This document shows positions 45,778-58,020 of a DNA stretch of 64,000 nt, in pieces. Made by a program: the position numbers and the translations under genes. Source of the stretch: Apium graveolens (lineage: Eukaryota; Streptophyta; Magnoliopsida; Apiales; Apiaceae). The DNA lies in assembly GCF_009905375.1 (NCBI RefSeq), contig NC_133656.1:237420396-237484395 (forward strand), in the 5' to 3' direction. Position 1 is the first letter of the stretch. Each line of letters begins with the position of its first letter. The notes under the pieces were generated by a model that worked only from the letters and a program-made list of their open reading frames with translations, was not told the origin of the DNA and searched no databases.

Positions 45778-46983
45778 TGATAAAATATATATTTGTGTAT
45801 ATTTTAGATGATATTTGTTCCCATATTAATTATATTTTGCATTTAATTGAATCTTTATTAATGAGTTTGTAATATTTTATTGTAGGAAGCAAATAATTCT
45901 AAATTGGAAAGGATTAGAGCTAAATTAGAAGAAAATTCGGATTTATTGGGTTACAAGCGCAAGACTTATTGTTTGGGTCGTATCTTGAGTTTCGTACATC
46001 GGATTTGGGTGATTCAACAACCCACACGAAAAATAACGAGATTCTCTTTAATTCGAGAATGGTCCAAATTTCAAAATCCAGTGAAAACAACCCAAGAACA
46101 TCATAGAAAAGTCAACTACGAATTTTGACCTTAAAAACCTTTTCCGTTTGGGAAGCTCTTGTTTATTCCTATAAATATTAGAAATACTTTTTATATATTA
46201 GGTTTATAATATTAGAGATAGGAGATACGTATCCATAGCCACCAAGAGGAGAAGCCAAGAGGAGAAGGAGGAAGACTTTATGCTTGGAGATTTGATATCA
46301 ACGACATAGGGATTATTCTTCTATCTCTACACTTTGTATTTTATTTTTAATCTTCTCATGAACCTTATCACTTTTATTATTATTATTATGGTTGGATAGA
46401 TTTTTATTGTTGGATGGCTATATTGAAGCCCTAGACTTTATGACAATTATACAATTTTGATTTTCTGAGACGTGTTCTTGATTGTGCCTGTATATATGTC
46501 GATGCTTATAGAGATGCATGAATTAACTATGGTATGTGGTCATCCAGATATGTTTTGTGATTGCTATCTCTGTAAAGTCAATTAATTTTTATTTGTGGTC
46601 ATGAGATTAGTTGTATAAGTGTGTAATTCGTTTTAACCTTTCAATGTGGTCATGGGGTTATACGAATAGCAGAACTTGTTTCTATGTGGTCATGACAGGT
46701 TCCCTATAGGTATCTTTCGGAATATATCAGACGAATTTTAGAATTGTGTAATGGGTTTAGGTTGGATCTACATGCTTTCGAACATGTTTATTTGATTGTC
46801 TACAAACAAAACTTTTCCTTGCTTACTAGTTAATTTAGTTGTTAGACAAAACAAAACAAAATCTATTCTTGATAACATTAGCAAAATAGAAGAGAGGTGA
46901 GCCCTTGATCCTCGGCGTAGAACAGTACCCTATTTACTCTAAATTACAAACGACACAAAAATGGTTTAAGTTGAGTCACATCA
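45778..46983 (+). repeat. 5' LTR of the gypsy-like derivative
   Basis: The ends TGATAAAATATA and CACATCA are placed from the TG...CA rule and from the primer site directly downstream. It includes four spaced atgtggtcatg words between 46530 and 46690. It sits against aaggg of an older LTR. Confidence 0.7.
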
Positions 46984-47114
46984 ATTTTTGGCGCCGCGCC
47001 GCTGGGGATTGGAATTTGCTTTTTTTTGTACATATATTTTTTCTTTTTCTTTTCCATTTTTCTCCGCCTATTGCTTGTTGTGTTTCGGTTATAGGTGAAA
47101 TTTGACTAACTGAC

Positions 47115-47750
47115 ATGACATCAATTCAGACACTTCGTGATGATGTTGGCGTGTCGATTGCTAATTTCGGGCTTTCTTCTATGGTATATCCTAGCACAGC
47201 TGAAGGGAGGAGTTGTACTTTTGAGCTCAAGCAAAATCTTCTAAAGCGATTGCCAATATTCCATGATCTTCCAACTGATGAGACAAATCAACATCTTTCT
47301 AGATTTGTGACCATTGTTGAATGTATGGGACCAGATATGGCGGATTCTGAAATTTTAAAGTTGAAAACTTTTCCGTTTTCTCTGGATGGAGCAGCTTTGG
47401 ACTGGTTTGAAGATCTGCCTGTGGGATACATTACTTCTTGGGAGAAGCTAACAAAATAATTTTTGCAGAAGTTTTAGCCAGCATTCAGAGTGATGAGCAT
47501 GAGAAGTCAAATAGCTAGATTACAATAATATGCAACTGAAACGTATGCTGAGTACTATGCTAGATTCCAGAAGTTTCAAAAGAGGTGCCCTCAACATGGT
47601 TTCAATAAGGGGAATTTATTACACTTCTTCCACCAAGGTCTTCTTGAATGTGAGAGACTGCTTAATTCTGCTGCTAGATGTTCTTTTGTGGATCTGACTT
47701 AGATGCTGCTGAACAACTAATAACTAAGACAGCTGCTAACGAACTGCAAT
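47115..47750 (+). pseudogene. Retrotransposon gag (Retrotrans_gag type), interrupted by stops
   Basis: MTSIQTLRDDVGVSIANFGL, then FELKQNLLKRLPIFHDLPTD, MADSEILKLKTFPFSLDGAA and LDWFEDLP with TSWEKLTK. This is the capsid-like gag pattern of Ty3/gypsy elements. It then breaks with stops, continuing as YYARFQKFQKRCPQHGFNKG and LLHFFHQGLLECERLLNSAA. No working polyprotein can be made. Confidence 0.8.
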
Positions 47751-48176
47751 ATGTGACTCATCCAAATTCGGGATCGATTTTGTAGGTTGAATCTACTCAA
47801 AGGTTGTCAAAAATTGAGCAGGATATAGACAGATTGAGCATGTTACTTGTGAATGGAAGAACACCACGAGCTCAAGTATGTGGTATTTGTGTAGTACTGG
47901 CCATTCCGATAACTCGTGTACATGCTTGATTACGCGTTGTTATAAGAATTTAAATGTTATGAGGGATGAATATCAAGGAGAGAATCCGTTCTTAGATTTT
48001 TACAATCCACGATGGGGAGGTCATACTTGAGGCATGATGATCACAATTTAAACGGGTTTCAGCAACACGACACTTATTCATATTATGGTTTCCAACAAAG
48101 TAAACCTGTTAATCACGAGTCAGCTAGTGGAAGTAATATTGAGAAGGTCTTGGCACGGTTAGCCGAATGACAGTTG

Positions 48177-49835
48177 TGAAAGGAATATGTCATAAGTCCA
48201 ATCATGTATTAGGATTTAGGAATAACTTTTATGTAATCTGTTTTGATTTCATTGATATTAATAAAAGACTTGTTTTGTTTTTATTACGGGCTCTATCTAT
48301 TTAAGTGTTTAAATAAGATATACCATAGTTTAGAGTAAAGCTTTTATGGATTATGATGAGATCATAATAGTGAGACCTAAAAGATGATAACTCTAAACTT
48401 AAATAGTTTCTGGTCATAGGATTACTAACTGGTAATTAATAATCCGTAAAGATCGGTACATACTATGCTTGCTTCATTTTGAAGGATGTCTGTTCTCATA
48501 GATATTTGTGTGGTGACACTATAGCTAGTATGTAGGTGCTTATTATAGAATAAGTTCACTGAACATGACTCGCACAGCTGAACAACTGATGGAGTTCACT
48601 CACGTGTCAGCAGTTGTTCACATAGTGATAGTTGTACAAGTATCCTTAGACTTGAGGTCATCATAGTCATCTTGTGTACACTGAACTATGCTTTGGTTTA
48701 GTTCTTAGTCTCCAGGGACAATTATTAGGGCTCTACTGGGTATAGAAATTTGTACACGAAGATAGTGTATGATCAATAAAGGATCTACCCCTTCCAGTGA
48801 AGGAAGCGAATGTTCAAGGCTGATCCACTTATGCTAGTTCAGGAATCTCTGGCCAGAGTGAATGAAATTAGAAAGGAGTTTCTAATTTGCATAGAACTAA
48901 GCATAGTAAATGGTAAGCAAGTGATTAAATTAGATAGGCTTGACACGAGATCCATGCCTTGTATTTAATCAGGACATTGTAGGGTAGAAGGAGTTTATTG
49001 TACGGTAACTATTCACTGAATAGGTTCTTGGTATTCTAAGCAGTGAATTCGTATTATCCGGATAGTCGCGATATGCTGAGAAGTATCCCTCACGATGTAG
49101 AATAAATATGATTAATTAATTAATCATATTTAATAAATTAGAGAATTTATATAAATAATGATAAAATAATTTTATTATTATTTATTTCTACTACCGGCTT
49201 AATATTGAACCTACAGGGTCACACCATAAAAAGAGAATGATTTAATGGTGGATGAATTAATTAATAATGGCTGATAATTATTTATTTATGAAATAAATAA
49301 TTAATTGGAAAATTTAATAATTGATTAAATGAGATTTAATTGATTATAAATTAATTAAGAAAAGTTCTTAATATTATTAATTAAGAATTTAATTTTTTGG
49401 AAATTAAATCAAGAGAGAGAATTATTTCTAAAGTGTTTAGAAAAAGGATTAATAATTAAAAGGTGTTTTAATTATTAATGAGAATAATAAATGGGTTAAT
49501 AAAAATAATATATTATGGGAAAATTTCAGCTGAAAATTTTGCCTATAAATATACTATTATAAACCCTATTTTTATTCTAACCCGAACCCAAATTTTTCAG
49601 AAAACCTAATTCTCTCCACCTCCTCCTCCTCCTTAGCATCGTTTTCTTGGTGGATACCGGTGGAGTGCTTCACGTTTGAGGATCAGCTGCTAAGGATCTC
49701 CGATCGTTGCTTTTGGATCGCTATTAAAGGTTAGTAATCGATTCATATGTTTTAATCACGATTTATATGCTTTTATTTGAATTTTATATGTGTAAAAGTG
49801 TTTTATCATGCCTCCGCTGTGATTAAAATCCAACA
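48177..49835 (+). repeat. Copia 5' LTR
   Basis: TGAAAGGAATATGTCATAAG to AAAATCCAACA. It ends directly before the initiator-Met type primer site. An almost identical copy is at 53934. Confidence 0.93.
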
Positions 49836-50179
49836 ATGGTATCAGAGCATAGGTTGTATGCATATAGATCTGTGGTAAAAATTTCAGAATTTTATGTGCT
49901 CGTATTAATTAATTATGATTTTTACAAGTTTTATCATGGATTAATTTTGTACTAGATGAGAAATCGTTTCTCAGAATAATTTTGAATGTTGATCTGGGTT
50001 CTACAAGTGTTGTAGATCGTCTGGGTATTTTTTTCATAATTTTATGATGTATAGATTATTTATTATGAATTTTTGAAATTGTTGTAATTAAATTCGTAAT
50101 TAAATAATCATATATATATATATAAATTGTAAGTATATATATATTATGCATCTGCTGCTTGTCTGTTGTTGTCTGTTGA

Positions 50180-50430
50180 AAGCAAAGCGAAGAAGACAAA
50201 GAAGGACGGCGGCACGCTGTTCGAGAAATAATGTCAGACGGCGAATCGCAGAAAGGAGAGGACCGCGCGACTGCCACGCGCGCGTGGGGTTCACGCGCTC
50301 CTGGCCCACACGCGGCGCGTGGCTGACATGCGCTGGTCAAAGGTCAGATGTCATGCTGACGTCAGCACAGGGGTTCGGGCGCGTGGGGAACCTTGTTTCG
50401 GCGCGTGAGGGCACGTGGTAGCTCAGATTT
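50180..50430 (+). other. GC-rich island in the copia leader
   Basis: About 250 bases between the primer site and the first ORF are rich in cgcgcg, gcgcgtg and cacgcg words, in a window that is otherwise very AT-rich. Long frames seen here on both strands are a by-product of composition. It may be structured leader RNA; nothing further can be said. Confidence 0.55.
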
Positions 50431-51082
50431 GGGCGATTTTGGTGTCGTTGGATTCGTCTTTTTGAGACGCTTCTAATGGTATATTGTATGATATTTTATG
50501 AAATTATTTCGAACTGTTTATAGCTAACAGAAGTGTTTTAAAGTTGTTTTTAACTGTTTTAACTGCTTTTAAATGCTTCATGTGATACATAGAGATGTAT
50601 AATGCTTAGACCAATATGCTAGATGATGTAACATGCCTACCTTGATGTTTATTCATGTTGATATATGTGATATATGCTTAGTTTATCATGCGATGATAGA
50701 TTTAGGTGAACTTAAATGAACATAAGGCGCTTGTTAGACAATCTAGTATAGTGAAATTGTTTCATAACCTTAATAATAATATTATGAATACAATCATGAG
50801 ATTCTTGTGTTTATGAAACATGTAATTGAATATGAATTTTCAATATGAGAGAAAGGATGATTCTGTCAACAACAGATTTCTATCTGTAAGAAAGGGTTAT
50901 TAAGTGACGCCTCTTGACAATGCTCCACCCGATCTGGGAATCATCTGTTATTGATTATTGATTTGAAATATTTAATTTAAAAGGAAGAATCTCTATATAA
51001 TATGATTATGATTGTAACGTAATATAATCCCTCTAAAATTAAATAATATCAAGTAGTAATTGGCCAATGACACAACGGGCTT

Positions 51083-51440
51083 GTGTCGGTCATAGCCTTC
51101 CAACATGATAGAAAAGTAGTTCTTATTTTTAAATCATTGTCGGTTCGTGCTACAGCCGAGGGCTTTGATTTCGAAATAAGAAATACTTGTCTATTACATA
51201 GAGATGTGTACATTGAATAATAATCTAAAGGTCGGTACGTGCCACAGCCGTGGACCGTTGGAGACTGATTCAAATGTACGGAATGTTGGGTTAGACTTGA
51301 CTTAGAATATTGAGTTTGTCGTGTCACAGTCGTGACTCAATTATTCAAGAGGCTAAAGTTTGATTAGGAAATAACATAAGATGTAATTGATAAGAGTTGT
51401 CTGCCTATTGAACATTACATGGCGGTTCGTGCTACAGCCG
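51083..51440 (+). repeat. Spaced repeats of CGGTTCGTGCTACAGCCG in the copia leader
   Basis: Full copies occur at 51141-51158, 51233-51250 (two changes) and 51423-51440, with weaker ones near 51083 and 51318, at 85-105 base spacing. Each good copy can form a short CGG/CCG-closed stem. They lie just upstream of the first ORF, where packaging or dimerisation signals usually sit. That role is inferred. Confidence 0.65.
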
Positions 51441-51601
51441 GGGTTGTGTAATGGAATGTAGGATTCCTATTCCCACTAGCATTATGAATGCTTAATTTTT
51501 TCACGTAGGGGGTTGAATAAATTAGATAAACTAGTGGGAGCCACTTATGAATAAAGACCCGATTCATATAGTGTTTTGAAATGAAATTGAATATTTGCTA
51601 A

Positions 51602-53890
51602 GTGTTGTTATGTGTTTATCATTTACAGATTTACTATATTATGTCTTCTGCACTATCACTCAGGAGCATACTAGATGCTCACAAGTTGACTGATCCTAAT
51701 TTAGCTGTATGCTTTCACTGTAACAAGTTAGGGCACTGGAAGAGAAACTGCAAGGTTTACCTTGCAGAATTGAAGAAGAGGAAGGGTAGTAAGACTACCG
51801 CTTCTGATTCAGGCATGTTCATGATTGAAGTTAATATGTCACTAGGTCAAATTTCTACTTGGGTATTAGATACCGCCTGTGGTTCTCATATTTGCAATTC
51901 GTTGCGAGGACTAAAGGGAAATAGGAATCTTGAAAAAGATGAGGTGATTCTACGTATGGGCAATGGAGCAAAGGTTGCGGCCATAGCTGTAGGATCATTT
52001 AGTTTACATATGCCTACGGGCAAGACTATTATTTTGAATAATTGTTATTACGTTCCCTCTATTGTGAGGAATATTGTTTCTATCCCTATGTTGGATTTGG
52101 ATGGTTTTTCATTTATTATTAAGAATAATGAATGTTCTATCCTTAGAGATAATGTTCTTTATGGACGTGGAATTTTAAATAATGGTCTGTATGTATGTGA
52201 CGTAGAGCATGATTTACTTCAGATTGAACAAACTAATAAAAGAAAACGAGATGATGAAAATCTGACCTATTTATGGCACTATAGGCTAGGTCATATTAGT
52301 GAAAATAGACTTCAGACATTGCATAAGGAAGGGTTACTAGACCCCTTTGATTTTGAATCATATCCTACATGCAAGTCTTGTCTATTGGGTAAAATGACCA
52401 AATCTCCATTTAGTGGACATGGAGAGAGGGCTGCAGATTTGCTAGGATTGGTACACACAGATGTATGTGGACCAATGTCTACGCAAGCCATGAGAGGATT
52501 TTCGTACTTCATTACTTTCATAGATGATAGATCTAGATTCAGATATGTGTATTTGATGAAATACAAGTCTGAAGCCTTTAAAAAGTTCAAGAAATATAAA
52601 CATGAAGTGGAGAAACAAACCAAACACAGTATTATAACTCTTCGATCAGATCGAGACGGTGAATACTTGAATGGAGAGTTTCTAGATTATCTCAAAAAAA
52701 TGGTATAGTCTCCCAGTGGACTCCTCCATATACTCCACAGTTGAAGGGGGTATCTGAAAGGAGAAATCGAACTCTGTTAGACATGGTTCGGTCCATGATG
52801 AGCTATGCGAATCTTCCAGTATTCCTATGGGGTTACGCATTGGAAACCTCAGTATATTTACTGAATAAGGTGCCTTCCAAATCTGTTCCTCAAACTCCAT
52901 ATGAGATATGGAAAGAAAGGAAACCGAATCTTAAACACGTTAAGATTTGGGGATGTCCAGCTTATGTCAAGAAAGTTGACCCAGATAAGCTGGAATATCG
53001 ATCCGTAAAATATAGTTTTGTGGGATATCCTAAAGAGACTTTAGGGTATTAATTTTACACCGATCATCGGGTCTTTGTCTCCAGACATGCTACCTTCTTG
53101 GAAAAAGAGTTTATCCTTGAAGGAAACAGTGGGAGCAAAATTGAACTTGATGAAGTTCAAGAAGCACAAACTACTACGGATCAAGTGGAAACACCTGTTC
53201 TGACTGAACAACCTTCTGTGGAACAGCCCATTCGTAGGTCATGGAGAGTGTCTCGCCAGCCTGAGAGGTAATATGGCCTTGTCATTGAGAATGACAATGA
53301 GTTGTCGATCATTGATGATGACGACCCTGTGACCTATAATGAGGCTATGAGTAGTGTTGACTCATAGAAATGGTATAGTGCCATGAAATCCAGAATGAAA
53401 TCTATGTATACGGGATACAAAAAAATGATTAGAGCAGATGGCCAGGTGGAGACCTTTAAGGCCAGGCTTGTGGCAAAAGAATTCAAACAAAGGCAATGGA
53501 TTGACTTTGATGAAACCTTTTACCTGTAGCCCTGTTATAATCAGTTCGGATTTTGCTTGCGATTGCTGCTTACTACGACTATGAGATCTGACAAATAGCC
53601 AGATGGTTTTCTTTCCAAGAGAAATGAAAACCTAGTGTGTAAGCTGCTGCGAACCATATGTGGTTTAAAACAAGCTTCTCGTAGATGGAACATCCGTTTT
53701 GATGAGACAATCAAAGAGTTTGGTTTTATGAAAAACGTAGATGAACCATGTGTCTACAAAAGGGTTAGTGGGAGCGCGATAACATTTCTTGTGTTGTATT
53801 GAAATAGAGTTGACATACATAACAACATAGCAGACCCACTCACAAAGCTACTTTATGAAAGTCACTTTGATCGTCATAAAGACTAGATGG
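51602..53890 (+). pseudogene. Copia gag-pol remnant: gag start fused to zinc knuckle, protease, integrase, partial RT
   Basis: MSSALSLRSILDAHKLTDPN, the gag start, runs directly into a CCHC knuckle (CFHCNKLGHWKRNC), so the gag core is gone. Protease has LDTACGSHIC (the usual DTG/DSG Gly is Ala). Integrase has HYRLGHIS, CKSCLLGKM, HTDVCGP, FIDDRSRF and [10 protein letters not shown] frameshift occurs at about 52700, and integrase continues to 53052 ([39 protein letters not shown]). RT keeps FKARLVAKEF and CGLKQASRRWNIRFDE, then jumps from VYKRVSGSA to NIADPLTKLLYESHFDRHK, skipping the YVDD palm and RNase H core. Confidence 0.88.
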
Positions 53891-53933
53891 GTATTAGATA
53901 CCAGAGTGATTGGCTTTAGTACAAGTGGGAGAT

Positions 53934-55591
53934 TGAAAGGAATATGTCCTAAGTCCAATCATGTATTAGGATTTAGGAATAACTTTTATGTAATCTGTTT
54001 TGATTTCATTGATATTAATAAAAGACTTATTTTGTTTTTATTACGGGCTCTATCTATTTAATTGTTTAAATAAGATATACCATAGTTTAGAGTAAAGCTT
54101 TTATGGATTATGATGAGATCATAATAGTGAGACCTAAAAGATGATAACTCTAAACTTAAATAGTTCCTGGTCATAGGATTACTAACTGGTAATTAATAAT
54201 CCGCAAAGATCGGTACATACTATGTTTGCTTCATTTTGAAGGATGTCTGTTCTCATAGATATTTGTGTGGTGACACTATAGCTAGTATGTAGGTGCTTAT
54301 TATAGAATAAGTTCACTGAACATGACTCGCACAGCTGAACAACTGATGGAGTTCACTCACGTGTCAGCAGTTGTTCACATAGTGATAGTTGTACAAGTAT
54401 CCTTAGACTTGAGGTCATCATAGTCATCTTGTGTACACTGAACTATGCTTTGGTTTAGTTCTTAGTCTCCAGGGACAATTATTAGGGCTCTACTGGGTAT
54501 AGAAATTTGTACACGAAGATATTGTATGATCAATAAAGGATCTACCCCTTTCAGTGAAGGAAGCGAATGTTCAAGGCTGATCCACTTATGCTAGTTCAGG
54601 AATCTCTGGCCAGAGTGAATGAAATTAGAAAGGAGTTTCTAATTTGCATAGAACTAAGCATAGTAAATGGTAAGCAAGTGATTAAATTAGATAGGCTTGA
54701 CACGAGATCCATGCCTTGTATTTAATCAGGATATTGTAGGGTAGAAGGAGTTTATTGTACGGTAACTATTCACTGAATAGGTTCTTGGTATTCTAAGCAG
54801 TGAATTTGTATTATCCGGATAGTCGCGATATGCTGAGAAGTATCCCACACGATGTAAAATAAATATGATTAATTAATTAATCATATTTAATAAATTAGAG
54901 AATTTATATAAATAATGATAAAATAGTTTTATTATTATTTATTTCTACTACCGGCTTAATATTGAACCTACAGGGTCACAGCATAAAAAGAGAATGATTT
55001 AATGGTGGATGAATTAATTAATAATGGCTGATAATTATTTATTTATGAAATAAATAATTAATTAGAAAATTTAATCATTGATTAAATGAGATTTAATTGA
55101 TTATAAATTAATTAAGAAAAGTTCTGAATATTATTAATTAAGAATTTAATTTTTTGGAAATTAAATCAAGAGAGAGAATTATTTCTAAAGTGTTTAGAAA
55201 AAGGATTAATAATTAAAAGGTGTTTTAATTATTAATGAGAATAATAAATGGGTTAATAATAATAATATATTATGGGAAAATTTCAGCTGAAAATTTTGCC
55301 TATAAATATACTATTATAAACCCTATTTTTATTCTAACTCGAACCCAAATTTTTCAGAAACCTAATTCTCTCCACCTCCTCCTCCTCCTTAGCATCGTTT
55401 TATTGGTGGATACCGGTGGAGTGCTTCACGTTTGAGGAGCAGCTGCTAAGGATCTCCGATCGTTGCTTTTGGATCGCTATTAAAGGTTAGTAATCGATTC
55501 ATATGTTTTAATCACGATTTATATGCTTTTATTTGGATTTTATATGTGTAAAAGTGTTTTACCATGCCTCCGCTGCGATTAAAATCCAACA
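53934..55591 (+). repeat. Copia 3' LTR
   Basis: TGAAAGGAATATGTCCTAAG to AAAATCCAACA, followed by the target copy agttg. It is preceded by the polypurine tract acaagtgggagat. Confidence 0.93.
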
Positions 55592-56729
55592 AGTTGGAGA
55601 TGCAGAAGCAGTGTACAAAAGATTCCGAGGACATCAAGGAAATACAAAAGCAACTTGGAGACGTGGTTATGAAGATGAATCAAAAGCGTGAGTTTTGTGT
55701 AACTCCTGCAACTATGGAACCACAATAAAAGTTCGAGTATATGAATGTCATTACAACCAACAACCCATTAGGTGAAACAAGTATAAATTCACAAGCTAAT
55801 GACATACTTGATGTGCCCATGGAAGAATCTGATCTTCTGTATGATGATAATGAGGAAGTGGTTGCAATAGAAGTTAAAGATAAGTTTCTTACTCTTTCTT
55901 ATCCGGTTGGTATTGATAGTCGCTTCGATTATGTCCCTTTTCCATCTAGGTTTGTTCAAATCTAAGTGGATGAGGTGAAGAATAAAGACCGCATGGATAG
56001 AATAAAGACCACATGGATGAAAAAATATGTTTCTTGGGGAGCACAAGAGAGAATGTTGCGCACGATGATCTTAATGTTATGGAAGAAGAGTTAGAAGATG
56101 TAATTTTTGAAGATCATGACAAGGATTTGTTAGGGAATGAGTTTTTTGGAATGGAACAAAGTTTTGTGCCATTTACAAGTGATGTAAAGGAACCAGCTCA
56201 TACATATATTCTCGAATTTGATCTTGATGAAGACTTCGCTTTTAAGGGCAGCTCGGAAGTTGTGAATGAGTTAGCATTGTATCCTCTCTTGCAAGATCCA
56301 CAGAAATTAGAGTGGAAACCTTCACCAATTCACTCGAGGTATCATATACCGTTTTATGATCGGGTTGGTAATTTTTCAGCAAGTTACACAAGCATAGTCG
56401 ACACTATTTCAGTTATTTTGTGGATGGTTTTCAAGCTATGCAATATTCATGCCATTTTTCACATGCTAAAGTTGGAGCAGATATCATGGATGTATCCGCC
56501 TTGAAATTGAGAGGTATATTGTCTAGCCAAAGACAATAAATGAAGGTGCTTCTTGGGGGGCAACCCATGGATGTTGTATGTATTTTAATTATGCAAAAAA
56601 CAAATTTAGATGGGAAGAAAGAATTCAACATGTTCACGCAACCCTGCTGCATGCTCATGCCGCCATGTCTTCACAATCTGCCATAATAACTTCGTTTGGC
56701 ATGCTCACGTTGCATGCTCAAGCACCATC

Positions 56730-57050
56730 CACACTCCAATAAGCCGTGCCATCTGTTTGTTATTGTTCATTTGGCACGTTCATGTCATTGACAAGCATGG
56801 TCATGCAGGTGGAGTACAAAACGCGCCTCAACATGCACTAGCTTCTTACGCGCGTGGTTCCACACTCCAATAGGTCGTGCCATCTGTTTGTTACTATTCA
56901 TTTGGCACGTTAATGTCATTGACAAGCATGGTCATGCAGGTGGAGGGTTAGAACACGCCTCAGCATGCTCTAGCTTCTTACGTGCGTGGTTCGATCTCCT
57001 CCTATGTCAACTATCAGTCCTTGGCACATTCATGTCATTGACAAGCATGG
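56730..57050. repeat. Three-copy repeat, about 131 bp, in the gypsy-like derivative
   Basis: cactccaata, gtgccatctgtttgtta, ttcatttggcacgtt and atgtcattgacaagcatggt recur with gcttcttacgcgcgtggtt. Two full copies start at 56733 and 56864, and a partial third at about 57022. On the plus strand gtggttcgatctcc resembles a pol III B box, but there is no A box partner. Confidence 0.7.
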
Positions 57051-57064
57051 TAACGTTGCACCAA

Positions 57065-57692
57065 GGATTTGAACCTATGAAATAGGGGTTAATTATCAAC
57101 TAGGTCACTTACTCTGTCCAAATGTATCAAGTGAGTCACCGATAAAAAAATTGGACTCAAATGAGTCACTCATTTGAAAATTTGTATCAAAATTATCACT
57201 CTATCGTTAGTCAAAATTCATAAAAGTATTATATATTGAGTTTCACACATTTTTTGTGAATGATATTACATCCAAATGAAAGGTTCCGATTTCTACTATT
57301 TTAGATGATATTGTTAGATTTTTAAAATTTTATCAACTATTTATTTTTAATTTTTGATTGTTTTCTTTGATTTAAATAAAAATAAATAGTAGACAAATTT
57401 TTAAAAAACTAAAAATATTATTTAAAATACCAGAACTCAGAATCTTTCATTTGGATGTAATATCATTCATAAAAAATATGTGAAACTCGATATATATTAC
57501 TTTTAAAAATTTCGACTAACGATAGAGTGATGTTTTTTATATAAATTTTCAAATGAGTGACTCATTTGAGTCCGTTTTTTTATCGGTGACTCACTTGATA
57601 CATTTGGACAAAGTAAGTGACCTAGTTGATAATTAACCCTATGAAATAGGATGCTCTGAGCTTCTAATGTGACTAGAGTACCAACTGAGCTA
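57065..57692 (-). other. tRNA-like (SINE head or tRNA relic) sequence split by a MITE
   Basis: On the minus strand TAGCTCAGTTGGTA (57692-57679) is an A box. After the MITE is removed, GGTTCAAATCC (57075-57065) follows as a B box at about tRNA distance. The arms do not pair well enough for a working tRNA and I cannot name an anticodon. A tRNA-derived SINE or relic fits best. Confidence 0.6.
57086..57639. mobile_element. Foldback Mutator-like MITE with 10-bp target duplication
   Basis: The ends are GGGTTAATTATCAACTAGG and its reverse complement, flanked by tatgaaatag at 57076-57085 and 57640-57649. The inverted arms run about 230-250 bases each with few mismatches, leaving only a short middle. 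It is non-coding. The long arms and 9-11 bp target fit Mutator-like elements. Confidence 0.88.
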
Positions 57693-57949
57693 GCAATGCC
57701 TTGTGGTATACGATGGGCTGAATTAATTATCTAATTAAATTTGGGTTTGGACAATTGGAGGCACCGTTCTTATATTCTTTCAGCGTCACTTATTACAAAC
57801 TCAAGGGGAGTATTCCTAACTTTCTTTGTAATTTTTTTTCTTTATCTTCATTTTTTTGTATATTTTTAGAATAATTTTTTATATATGTATATGTTTTATT
57901 ATATGTTCTAATTCATTGAGGACAATGATTCGTTCAAGTGTGGGGAGGT

Positions 57950-58020
57950 GTTCTTCTTCTTCTTCTTCTTCTTATTATTATATGTATTTGTATATTATTA
58001 TTATTATTATTATTATATGA
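57950..58020. repeat. (TTC)n and (TTA)n microsatellites
   Basis: A run of about nine ttc units at 57951-57976 is followed, after a short gap, by tta/att runs to 58017. These lie just after a polypurine-like tract of the gypsy-like derivative. Confidence 0.85.

Larger units (their letters stand above)
48177..55591 (+). mobile_element. Ty1/copia element, young by LTR similarity but with deleted gag and RT/RNase H
   Basis: LTRs 48177-49835 and 53934-55591 (1659 and 1658 bp) differ at roughly two dozen sites by eye. A perfect 5-bp target copy agttg flanks it (48172-48176, 55592-55596). The primer site TGGTATCAGAGC (49837-49848) and the polypurine tract aagtgggagat before 53934 are intact. Coding retains the zinc knuckle, protease and integrase. 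It has lost nearly all of gag and the catalytic part of RT plus RNase H. It is inserted in the gypsy-like derivative. Confidence 0.92.

Noticed and set aside
50056..50421. Open frames on both strands in the GC-rich part of the copia leader
   Set aside because: They result from composition with few stops, overlap each other, and have no recognisable domain.
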